From Mixophyes australis (taxonomy: Eukaryota > Chordata > Amphibia > Anura > Limnodynastidae): a stretch of 64,000 nt of DNA. The position numbers and the translations under genes are program-made. The notes below the pieces were generated by a model that worked only from the letters and a program-made list of their open reading frames with translations, ran no database searches and was not told the DNA's origin. The stretch lies in contig JAVHZZ010000069.1 of assembly GCA_036250195.1 (NCBI GenBank), positions 480,001 to 544,000 on the forward strand, read 5' to 3'. Below are positions 20,629 through 29,607 of this stretch, one piece after another (within the stretch, counting starts at the first letter, position 1; every line of letters begins with the position of its first letter).

Positions 20629-21912
20629 ATCTGCTCCATGCTGGATACAGCACAGACTGTGTTAGATCGTGTTACAGAAGAAAACTGCAGTTTACATTAT
20701 CCTTTTGGGCAGGATCCCCCAGAGTAACACAAAAGGAGGAGGTTGCTCTTTTGGAGACCAGCCAGTAAGAGCAGAGGAGGTGCTGGAGGAGCCAGTGTCC
20801 TAGGTAGGCCGGGTGACTACACACATCAGTAAGGACTCCTGCTGCAGACACTACTGCTGAGTGCTGCAACAGTCAAGAGGGAGGGAGAAGGATAGCATCT
20901 GAGGTATTCTATGATTGAACCTGTCATTAATGTTGTTGACCTATTCTGTGCAGGAACATTGATCCAATGCCCCCTAGCACATTCATATTCAATGTCTGCA
21001 CGGAGCCCCAACTTTGTGCACCTCATCAAACAATTGCTTAGCAAGGCCTTGTTAGGGGGAAGCAGCAATGTTTGACTGTGTGCAGCGTATGTCTTTTGAA
21101 TTACTGCTTGGGAAATATATTGTATTTAAATTTGTTATTGTTATTTCCCTGTCAAACAATCCTCATGCCCATTCATATACCATCCCTTTTCCACTTAGAC
21201 CCTAAGTTTATATCATATAATAAATATGCCATTTTTTGGGCTGTTGTTTTTCCTTTTAAAAAATAAGTGGGAATCTTCTTTCCTGCCATAGTGTAAGTGA
21301 AAATATCAATTAAATAATGTTAATAGACGGACGCAAGTTCATTTAATATAGCCACATCTCTAGTGAATTAAGTGGTATTATCTGGAGGGGTCAATACACA
21401 ATCAGTCAATCAGATTCAGATAGTGCTACAGATAGTTATTAACGTCATTGCGAATAGATGCAGCAGCACCCACAAGAGATAAGCCTCCTAAAAGACGTAT
21501 TTGCAGATTTGTCCATGGTTCCTTGTGTCGCAGTTATGTGAACACACTTTTAATGTATTTGCCCAGTTCTCAAGGCATAAGGAAACATTTGACATTTGTA
21601 TGCAAAAGTCTACATATAGATGTGCATTTGTGGTGCTCACGCACAGTATGGAAATGTGCATCATTTTTCAAAAAACAGATATACATGCAACTCTAAATAA
21701 GCCTCTATTAGAGTTGTTATGGGCAAAGGACAAACCAGACAGGGTTCCCAGGGTTCTACAGCTGAAACTAGCGAATCAAGAGGTACATAGACATTGTGAT
21801 AAGCACATATGAAGGTTAAAAAATAAATGGACACAAACAGGTAGTCATTGTAGTGTACAGTCATTAAATCTTATATGCTAGGGTTAACAGAACAAGTGTC
21901 ATGGCTAAGTGA
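20629..21912. other. Intron 2 sequence without recognised features
   Basis: About 1.3 kb of unremarkable sequence. Short frames on both strands look like chance. No repeat boundaries found. Confidence 0.4.
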
Positions 21913-22322
21913 ATTGGGGGCATGTATTGTAAAGAGGGAGGGCGGCATGTGTTTTGAAGAGAGGGGACATGTATTGTGAAGAATGGGGAATGTATTGTGA
22001 AGAGGAATGAATGTATTGTGCAGAGGGAGGGGACCTTGAATAATTGTGAAGAGGGGTCATGCATTGTGAAGAGGGAGGGGGGCATGTATTGTGAAGAGGG
22101 AGGGGAGCATTTATGGTGACGAGGGAGGGGCATGTACAGTGAAGAGGGAGAGGGTCATGTACAGTGAAGAGGGAGGGGGGCATTTACGGAGAAGAGAGAG
22201 GGAGGCAATTACAGTGAAGAGGCAGGGAGACATGTATGGTGAATAGGGAGGGAGGCATGTATGGTACAGATTGAGTGGAGCATGTATTGTCATGAGGGAA
22301 GGGGGCATGTATTGTAACAAGG
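21913..22322. repeat. Degenerate purine-rich minisatellite
   Basis: Variable units of about 24-30 bp around CATGTATTGTGAAGAGGGAG repeat imperfectly. The same type of repeat continues in the duplicated block to the right (22383-22640 and 23107-23476). Confidence 0.85.
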
Positions 22323-22650
22323 AGGGTGCTGCCAAATTAATTTGTACTGGGCCCCACAGTTTCTGATGGCAGCCCTGCTAACAATTACATGTATTGTGCA
22401 GAAGGAGGGGACCTTGAATTGTGAAGAGGGGTCATGCATTGTGAAGAGGGAGGGGGCATGTATTGTGAAGAAGGAGGGGAGCATGTATGGTGATAAGGGA
22501 GGGGCATGTACAGTGAAGAGGGAGAGGGTCATGTGCAGTGAAGAGGGAGGGGGGCATTTACAGAGAAGAGAGAGGGAGGCAATTACAGTGAAGAAGCAGT
22601 GAGACATGTACGGTGAATAGGGAGGGAGGCATGTATGGTGCAGATTGAGT

Positions 22651-23105
22651 CAGGGCTGTCTCTTCCATAGGGCACGATGGGCAGGTGCTCGGGGGCCCTG
22701 CAGCCCAGGGGGCCCGTCAGAGGCAGCTAAAAAAAAAAAAGTTACTGAAAAAAAGAAGAAGAAAATACTTACCTTGCTCTCAGCTGGCGATCCGGCTCCC
22801 TCCCTGGTCTCCTCCGTGCGGCGCTCGCAGTTCATGTCGGGTGTGACATCATCACGCCCGCCCGACATCCATTGCGGAGCGCAGCACGGAGGAGGAGAAG
22901 AGGGAGGGAGCCAGATCGGCAGCTGAGAGCAAGGTAAGTATTTTCTTCTTCTTTTTTTCAGGAACTTTTTTTTTAGCTGCCTCTGATGGGCCCCCTGGGC
23001 TGCAGGGCCCATATATATATAAACATTTTTTATTTTTTTCATATATATAGGGGCCCCGGTGCACTGCTTTGCCCGGGGGCCCCAAATGTTGTTAAGAGGG
23101 CCCTG
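22651..23105. mobile_element. hAT-type MITE, copy 1 of the duplicated pair
   Basis: A 455-bp element with ends CAGGGCTGTC and GAGGGCCCTG and 8-bp duplication GATTGAGT (22643-22650, 23106-23113). The body is a long imperfect inverted repeat (GGCCCGTCAGAGGCAGC with GCTGCCTCTGATGGGCC; CTTGCTCTCAGCTG with CAGCTGAGAGCAAG). Non-coding. Confidence 0.9.
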
Positions 23106-23487
23106 GATTGAGTGGAGCATGTATTGTCAAGAGGGAAGGGGGCATGTATTGTAACAAGGAGGGTGCTGCCAGATTATTTTGTACTGGGCCCCACAGTTTC
23201 TGATGGCAGCCCTGCTAACAATTACATGTATTGTGCAGAAGGAGGGGACCTTGAATTGTGAAGAGGGGTCATGCATTGTGAAGAGGGAGGGGGCATGTAT
23301 TGTGAAGAAGGAGGGGAGCATGTATGGTGATAAGGGAGGGGCATGTACAGTGAAGAGGGAGAGGGTCATGTGCAGTGAAGAGGGAGGGGGGCATTTACAG
23401 AGAAGAGAGAGGGAGGCAATTACAGTGAAGAAGCAGTGAGACATGTACGGTGAATAGGGAGGGAGGCATGTATGGTGCAGATTGAGT

Positions 23488-23942
23488 CAGGGCTGTCTCT
23501 TCCATAGGGCACGATGGGCAGGTGCTCGGGGGCCCTGCAGCCCAGGGGGCCCGTCAGAGGCAGCTAAAAAAAAAAAGTTACTGAAAAAAAGAAGAAGAAA
23601 ATACTTACCTTGCTCTCAGCTGGCGATCCGGCTCCCTCCCTGGTCTCCTCCTCCGTGCGGCGCTCGCAGTTCATGTCGGGTGTGACATCATCACGCCCGC
23701 CCGACATCCATTGCGGAGCGCAGCACGGAGGAGGAGAAGAGGGAGGGAGCCAGATCGGCAGCTGAGAGCAAGGTAAGTATTTTCTTCTTCTTTTTTTCAG
23801 GAACTTTTTTTTTAGCTGCCTCTGATGGGCCCCCTGGGCTGTAGGGCCCATATATATAAACATTTTTTATTTTTTTCATATATATAGGGGTCCCGGTGCA
23901 CTGCTTTGCCCGGGGGCCCCAAATGTTGTTAAGAGGGCCCTG
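23488..23942. mobile_element. hAT-type MITE, copy 2 of the duplicated pair
   Basis: Same element as at 22651-23105, with the same flanks (GATTGAGT at 23480-23487 and 23943-23950). Differs by a few small changes, such as the extra CTC near 23651 and a shorter TA run near 23850. Confidence 0.9.
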
Positions 23943-24061
23943 GATTGAGTGGAGCATGTATTGTCAAGAGGGAAGGGGGCATGTATTGTAACAAGGAGGG
24001 TGCTGCCAGATTATTTTGTACTGGGCCCCACAGTTTCTGATGGCAGCCCTGCTAACAATTG

Positions 24062-24774
24062 AAGCTAAATGAAGAGATGTACGATTTCCATACACGGCAA
24101 TAAGCATACAGCAAATAATTTGTACAAGGTAGACGAACATGCGATATAGGGTAGAGTAGACCTTGTCCAAGAGAGATTACATTTCAAGAGAGCGGTAATG
24201 AGAGACAGTAGGAGCAAAAGGACATGAGTGGATGTGGTGGACGGAGGAAGAAGAGGGAATAGACATGAGTGTAAAGGAGGGAATAGGGTAAGCAAGCATG
24301 AAGAGGTGGATTTTGAGGAAGTTTTTGAAGGACCTCCTACAAGTGACATAGTCATATAGGAATTGCATGATAACATGATCCTCTTATTGTACAGCTCAAC
24401 GTTATATGATGATCTCTTATAAATAAAGGAAATGATAATCATGATTTGAGAGTCATAAATTGATCATGTCATATAAAAATAGAGATTCCCCATATATACA
24501 GAGATAAAGTATCTCTTCTGAAGTAGAAGAGACACTGACAATGCAGGACATGCTTCTCTGACCTCCCGCCTCCCCCCTCCATCCCCGGCCCTTTGCAATA
24601 ATATTTATTTCTACCTGACATTAAAATTACATTTTTTGTTATCATTTTTATGTCAGCAGAAAATGATCCAAACTTACAGATACATTTTTGAAGCTATAGA
24701 TGTGCAGTTGTACATAGACATGTGGTAAACAAAAACTATTGATACAGTAAAACCTTAGTTGGATTTCGCAAAAT
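24062..24774. other. Intron 2 sequence next to exon 2
   Basis: Contains sequence near 24160-24350 (AAGAGGTGGATTTTGAGGAAG region) that resembles an old antisense LINE-related fragment, but I cannot assign it. No gene besides exon 2. Confidence 0.35.
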
Positions 24775-24779
24775 CTTAC

Positions 24780-24883
24780 TTGTCTGATAGACCCCCAAAC
24801 ACAATGGACCCAACCAGCACACCTGCCATGTAAATGGACTGAGCCAGCTGTCTCATTTTGCGATGACTGCAGACCAGATCCCA
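24780..24883 (-). CDS. SLC22-family transporter, exon 2
   Basis: A 104-bp exon with acceptor CTTGCAG (from 24884) and donor GTAAG (24775-24779). It encodes [16 protein letters not shown] then [19 protein letters not shown], that is the end of the first extracellular loop and helix 2. WDLVC and [12 protein letters not shown] are near-diagnostic of SLC22 proteins. It starts in phase 0, ends in phase 2, and joins exactly to exon 3. Confidence 0.95.
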
Positions 24884-24959
24884 CTGCAAGAAAGTATGGA
24901 GGGATAAGAGGAGACTTTGGAACAACTAAATAGATCAGGAGAATGAGACATGGAACAAT

Positions 24960-25144
24960 GGGCCTGATTTATTAAGGAAAGTTAACCAAAAGTAAGCAAG
25001 TAAGGCAAAACCATGTTCCATTGGAGGGGGAAGTAAATTTAAAATCATTTGTACCCCTTGCATTGCAACATGGTTTTGTCCAGAAAACTTGAGTAAGAAA
25101 ACTTACTCAATTTTTTGCTTAACTTTCCTTAACGAATCAGGGCC
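24960..25144. mobile_element. Harbinger-like MITE, short copy
   Basis: Ends GGGCCTGATTTATTAAGG and TTAACGAATCAGGGCC, with a 3-bp duplication AAT (24957-24959, 25145-25147). Internal arms pair (GGCAAAACCATGTTCC with CAACATGGTTTTG). 185 bp; same family as 17785-18103. Confidence 0.75.
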
Positions 25145-25147
25145 AAT

Positions 25148-25674
25148 ATGAATACAAGCTGTTATTTTTGTAAAATAGTAGAATCTATTCAATGGTTTTA
25201 GATTGTTGCTTTACTCATTTGTGTCTCATTCGTGTTTCAAATAAGTCATGTGATTAAGATGACATCAGGACAGTGTTTATTTTCTGTGTAACATTTGTAC
25301 ATTTTAATGGTACTCTATTGCTTTTAAAAGTGCTTTCCTACAAAAAAAATGCATCTGCATGGTGAAAAATGTGTTTCCTTGAATGTATAAGCTGACGTCT
25401 CGTTACTTGTACCTTCTGTGAAGTGGAAAGAAGCAGGGCAAATTTTGCATGCAGGAGGAGGTGCTCTGTGTCCAATCACTGTTCTGGAAACGATCCACAA
25501 AAAAGCACAATATTCATCCCCTAGGGATCATTTAAATATCTTGTCCCACAAAACAACATCTATTGTATACATTTGGGTGCAATAGAAGGCTCATTGCTGC
25601 ACCTAGTCTGAATCTAGAAAGAAATACCTGATCCCCAAGATGCTCTTGTCAGAAGAACTAACTCTTGCACTCCC
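25148..25674. other. Intron 1 sequence without recognised features
   Basis: No gene or repeat recognised; it abuts a (CA)n tract at 25678-25703 where an LTR similarity starts. Confidence 0.4.
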
Positions 25675-26256
25675 ACAGTCACACACACACACACACACAC
25701 ACATCGTCCAATACTTCACCACCAGGTGTAGCACCTGGTCTAATCGATTTAGGATCTAACGGTGATAGCAGAGTTTTGGGCTATGGGACTGTTTATTTCT
25801 GTGAATGCTTCATTGGATTGCTGAAGACACTGCCAAGACTGTTTATCCCATAGTTGCCTACTCTCCCGAAATGTCCCTGAGACTCCTGAATTTCTAGGAG
25901 ACCTCCCGGACTCCCGGGAGAGCAGGGCAACCTCTTGCATTCTACCCACTTCATTAGTGAAATGGATGGGATCGGGGCTTACAGTAGTGATTCACAGGGT
26001 CCTGGGGGCATGGTCACATGGAATGCATCATTGTGGCCCCACCCCTTGCTGCAGTAGGCTGAAAATGGTGATGGATAGCTGAGGAGCGGGGGCTAATGAT
26101 GCGACCCACATGGTGACGCCACCCAGGAATCGGCAGGGAGATCTCCGCTCCAAGAGGGAGTTGGCAACTATGGTTTATCCATCCTGACAAGTAAATAAAC
26201 ATCAAAGCGCATCAGAAAAACCTGTGTGAGGAGCCATCTGTATGCACTCTTTCACA
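25675..26256 (+). repeat. 5' LTR of the Gmr1-like element (interrupted)
   Basis: Matches 28510-28819 from the (CA)n tract to the end TTTCACA. It is interrupted by a hAT MITE (25849-26172). The first roughly 100 bp of the LTR seen in the 3' copy are not recognisable here. Confidence 0.75.
25849..26172. mobile_element. hAT-type MITE inside the LTR
   Basis: A 324-bp element with ends CATAGTTGCC and GGCAACTATG and a perfect 8-bp duplication GTTTATCC (25841-25848, 26173-26180). The 3' LTR copy at 28733-28745 shows the empty site with a single GTTTATCC, which proves the insertion. Confidence 0.93.
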
Positions 26257-26689
26257 AGTGGTGTCATCATGGGATGTGCAAAAGACAGCTAGATCATTGC
26301 TGTCCCCCAATCCAACAAATCCACGGTGGTGAGTTATGCAAAACCTCCTGACTACAATGTATGTTTCCTGCATACAAAAGGTGTTGCAATTTCTGAACTC
26401 AAAAGCAAATGCATAAAGTTTTTTTTTGTTGCTTGCAAGTACTGCAAAAACCTGCTGATTTCAAATGTTTGTTTGCAAATGTGTAAAACTATTTACTACA
26501 AAATCTTTGCTGCAAATGTGTGGAGTTTATAGGGGATTCAAACCTTAAACACAAAGCAGGTTTATGAAATTCATTGGTTGATCGTTGTTTGTTGTGAACT
26601 ACAAGTGACATACAGCCTTTCCCACAAACAAGTCTGTTTAATTCATGCTTAGGGAAGCAAAGTTTAATTTCCCTTCACACCAAAATAGC

Positions 26690-27590
26690 AATATGGAGGA
26701 ACTCTTGAGGGCTCCGGTGAATGAGACCACTAGGGAGCAGTAACAGCAGGAGGCATTACTAGCTGTAGCTGCTACACAACAAACACAGCAGGCCCAACTG
26801 CTACAGGTTGCAGGGGCCCAGATAGAGAATACCAAGTTCTTGCATAAGGAGCTAGCACAAGTGAGGCAGAAGCATGATGTGTCTGAGGTGCCTGTCTTAC
26901 AGAAAATGACCGCCTCAGACAATGTGGAGGCATATCTTTTAGTCTTTGAGAAAGTCGCCATGAGAATAAAATGGTCGCCAGGAACCATATTTGAGCGGTG
27001 AAGCTCAGCATGCTTACGTTGATTTATCTGATGAGGCTTCTGTCTATCAGGCAGTAAAGGCTGAAATCTTGACCCGGATAGGTGTCAATGGAGCAGATAG
27101 AGCTCAGCGCTACCATGACTGGTGTTGTATTCCAGGAAAATTGGTTCGCTCGCAGATGGCTGATCTCTCTAAAATTATAAAGAGTTGGTTGCGCCAAATA
27201 CCAATAAACCTGGCAGTATGGTGGAGATACTAACAATTGACCATTGTGTCCGTGGGCTGGAAAGGAAAGTTTCTCCACCTGTTTGTTTTGAATGTAATGA
27301 ACCTTGGCACATCCATGCTGAATGTCCAAAGCAACAGGAACCAATGGACTGTACTATGGCTCGGCGGAGGTCAGCCTTTCCTAGTTGCTGCACTATGTCT
27401 CCCTCCATGGGGAGTCCTTCATCATTCCAAGTGACTATCCTGGTGAATAAGCATGCGGTTTCGGCCCAGGTGGATTCAGAAAGTGAGTTAACATTAGTCT
27501 CCAGTTCTTTGGTTCCAAAAGTGGTTCTGCAAGGTGATGTGCATTCATGGAGCTACTGCGGAGTACAAAATAGACTCTTCTTCCAATTAC
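26690..27590 (+). pseudogene. Gag and protease remnant of the Gmr1-like element
   Basis: Gag frames contain a SCAN-like capsid segment (DNVEAYLLVFEKVAMRI; AEILTRIGVNGADRAQRYHDW; GKLVRSQMADLSKIIKSWL at 27060-27200) and one zinc knuckle CFECNEPWHIHAEC (27287-27330). Protease follows with a DSE in place of the catalytic DSG (27475) and TLVSSSLVP, then ILGRDFSMF in another frame near 27655. Several stops and frameshifts. Confidence 0.7.
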
Positions 27591-27869
27591 CCTAAAAGGC
27601 CAAATGGCTGAGGTAGTAGCAACTATAGCCCCAAAACTACCACACCCTCTTATCCTGGGGCGAGACTTTTCCATGTTTCAGGAGGTTCTTAATGACTATA
27701 CCCGGCTGGACATATTGGCAACTGACACACCTGCTGAAAGTCCAATCTAAAAGGAACCTGTCCAACTCTCACTGGGCCCGGGAAAAGAGACAACAGAACT
27801 GTTGCCTATGGTTGCTGAATACAGGTCCATGACCGCTAATTGTCCCAAGTCTCACCCAAGGAAACAAAA

Positions 27870-28390
27870 GGGGAAATTGAGCCAATCCTTTACCAGTAAC
27901 ACTCTCATAGAGACTTTGGGGTCAGCAGAGGAAGTTGACAACTGGTTCCTAGTTCCAAGACTAATTTCATTGCAGGACTTTGCTAGGGATCAACATATTG
28001 ATGCTAACCTAGAAACTGCATTTAGTTCAGTGGTAAAAGTTAATGATCTGGTGAAAGCTACCAGGCCAGCAGAATGTGTATCGTACTTCTTTATTAAAGG
28101 TGATTTGTTGTATAGGGCGGGGGTTGTTCAGAGAAGGAAAATTGAACAGCTGTTAATACCGCAGGTACATGTGCCTTTAATATTGTAAACTGCGCACACA
28201 TATGTTTGTGGGGGTCATTTAGGAGTGGATTAGACTTGGGACCTAAACTTAAAACTGCAGATGCCCACATCCATAAAAATGCACCTCCCTCAGTATTGAC
28301 TTCACTGGGGTTGATGAAGCCAAAGTGATGGCTGTGCGACAAAAAGGGCAGTTTTGCGCTCCCCGCGGAGTTCACTTCAGGTAGCTGGAC
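27870..28390 (+). pseudogene. Integrase N-terminal remnant of the Gmr1-like element
   Basis: Frame with FARDQHIDANLETAFSS, FFIKGDLLYRAG, then IEQLLIPQVHVPLIL and, after a stop, a HHxxHLG-type segment (CGGHLGVD near 28210). This matches the zinc-binding start of gypsy integrases. The catalytic core is missing; a polypurine tract GGTAAGGGGAGGGGTA leads into the 3' LTR. Confidence 0.6.
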
Positions 28391-28409
28391 GACGGTAAGG
28401 GGAGGGGTA

Positions 28410-28819
28410 TGTGGCAATCAGAACACTTTGACACTTTCTAATAGAGAAAATAGTGATGGTTTCCATGGAAAACCACAGCCTACAGGTGCAGAGAGGGTTA
28501 AATACACACACACACACACACACACAAAGTGGAGCACCTGGTCTCATCAGTTAAAGAGTCAGCCAGAGCAATGCCTTACAGGAAGCTTAAAAAGTTGGGT
28601 TTGATCTGTGTGTAGGAGACTTTTGCCAAAAAGTGACCAGTTAGGGATCTAACTGTGATAGCCAGAGTGTAGGGCTAAGGGACTGTTTATTTCAGTGAAT
28701 GTTTCAATTGACTGCTGAAGACACTGCCAAGACTGTTTATCCATCCTGACAAGTAAATAAACATCAAAGTGCTTCAGAAAAACCTGTGTGAGGAGCCATC
28801 TGTATGCACGCTTTTCACA
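28410..28819 (+). repeat. 3' LTR of the Gmr1-like element
   Basis: A 410-bp LTR starting TGTGGCAATC after a polypurine tract and ending TTTTCACA. Contains a (CA)n tract at about 28505-28527 and lacks the MITE found in the 5' copy. Confidence 0.75.
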
Positions 28820-29099
28820 ATATGTTGTTAACTCTGGTGAGTAATTGATATAACAAAGGCTCAGGCGAAATCGTTAATAAGGAAAACAACATGTCAGTTT
28901 TCGGGAATACTTACAAAAACAAATTTGCAGATTAGATGTCTCTGTTTATGCAGTAAAGTATGCGGTATTACATTAAGTTAAAAGCTATTAAGCACTTTCA
29001 GATTAGTAAATAACACTGATTATGAGTAAAAGATAGCGGGAGTTAGATAAAGGCAGACAGAACAAGAGATAGAGAATAATACATTTCAAATATTCACAC

Positions 29100-29474
29100 C
29101 TGATTTATAATAGTTGAAGAAAACTCGCTGTCATCGTAGATCCAGCCATCTGCACATGTCTCTGTATCTATGTCACTAGTGTTGCTTGTAGAACTATCAT
29201 TGAGTAAATTAAATTGGGGGCCTGTATACCTCAAGCAGCTAGAGGGATTTCCATTAGACCCCGCTGGAATAAAGGCATGTAACCAAATCCCTGTAAAATT
29301 GCCATCCTCCCTTGATTCGTTGAGTCTACAACGATGTTTCGGAATAGCTGCTGTGAAGTTCTGCATAAGATTGTGGCTTGCTAACATTAACACCGGCATA
29401 GACAGCAGGAAGACATGTATGATCTGATAACGTCCCATGCCCCCTATTCTCTCCAGGATCTCCTGAAATGCCAT
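29100..29474 (-). CDS. SLC22-family transporter, exon 1 (start codon)
   Basis: Encodes 125 residues from ATG at 29474 to the donor GTGTGA (29094-29099). I chose this ATG because its context AACATGG is good and the protein start MAFQEILERIGGMGR matches OAT family N termini; the frame is open a little further upstream but with no ATG. Residues about 16-38 form helix 1 (HVFLLSMPVLMLASHNLMQ). The following extracellular loop has conserved cysteines and five N-glycosylation sequons (NFT, NES, NFT, NDS, NTS), ending CADGWIYDDSEFSSTI before exon 2. The large glycosylated loop between helices 1 and 2 is typical of the family. Confidence 0.95.
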
Positions 29475-29599
29475 GTTGCTGCTCACAGTCTCCACACACT
29501 AGGATCATGTAACGTTTGTTGCAGAGATCATACTTATCATTAAACCAATAATAGACTTTTTGCTGTCGATTGTCACTTAGACACTGTGTATGCTACGGT

Positions 29600-29607
29600 C
29601 TTATATA
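29600..29607 (-). promoter_or_regulatory. TATA box of the SLC22-family gene
   Basis: Minus-strand TATATAAG about 126 bp upstream of the ATG of exon 1. A start of transcription near 29575 would give a 5' leader of about 100 nt. Position and sequence fit a core promoter, but no cDNA evidence exists in the window and no convincing HNF1 or HNF4 site was identified by eye. Confidence 0.45.

Larger units (their letters stand above)
22323..24061. repeat. 837-bp tandem duplication containing a MITE
   Basis: Segment 22323-23159 is repeated at 23160-23996 with few differences, and a third, partial copy (start only) runs to about 24061 where the match stops after GCTAACAATT. Each full unit holds minisatellite repeats and one hAT MITE with the identical 8-bp flank GATTGAGT, so the MITE was duplicated with the unit and did not insert twice. 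Confidence 0.92.
25675..28819 (+). mobile_element. Gmr1-like gypsy element, decayed and internally deleted
   Basis: Two LTR copies (25675-26256, 5' truncated and split by a MITE; 28410-28819) enclose gag, protease and the start of integrase. Integrase sequence follows protease directly, the order of Gmr1-type elements, rather than reverse transcriptase as in other gypsy elements. The reverse transcriptase and RNase H regions are missing. It is antisense to the SLC22 gene in intron 1. Confidence 0.75.
67..29474 (-). other. SLC22-family organic anion transporter gene (5' half, exons 1-5)
   Basis: Five coding exons on the minus strand join in frame into the N-terminal half of a 12-helix major facilitator. 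Exon lengths for exons 2 to 5 (104, 155, 169, 124 bp) and the intron phases (0, 2, 1, 2) match the usual SLC22 organisation. Introns are about 4.2 kb, 10.4 kb, 324 bp and 13.5 kb; the remaining exons, for helices 7-12, must lie to the left of the window. The protein looks closest to the OAT clade (SLC22A6/A8-like: starts MAFQEILERIGGMGR, GWIYD before the exon 1-2 boundary), but the exact orthologue cannot be decided by eye, so no symbol is given. Such proteins exchange organic anions at the plasma membrane of epithelial cells. Confidence 0.93.

Noticed and set aside
20449..20727. Two nearly identical proteins on opposite strands (MNLRILHLRH...)
   Set aside because: Both are translations of the two arms of the 188-bp hairpin MITE.
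22650..23120. Minus-strand open frame of 156 codons across the MITE
   Set aside because: Low-complexity translation of an inverted-repeat MITE, repeated in its duplicate.
29475..29495. Upstream extension of exon 1 by seven codons
   Set aside because: It would need to start at GTG; the ATG at 29474 has a good context and matches the family N terminus.
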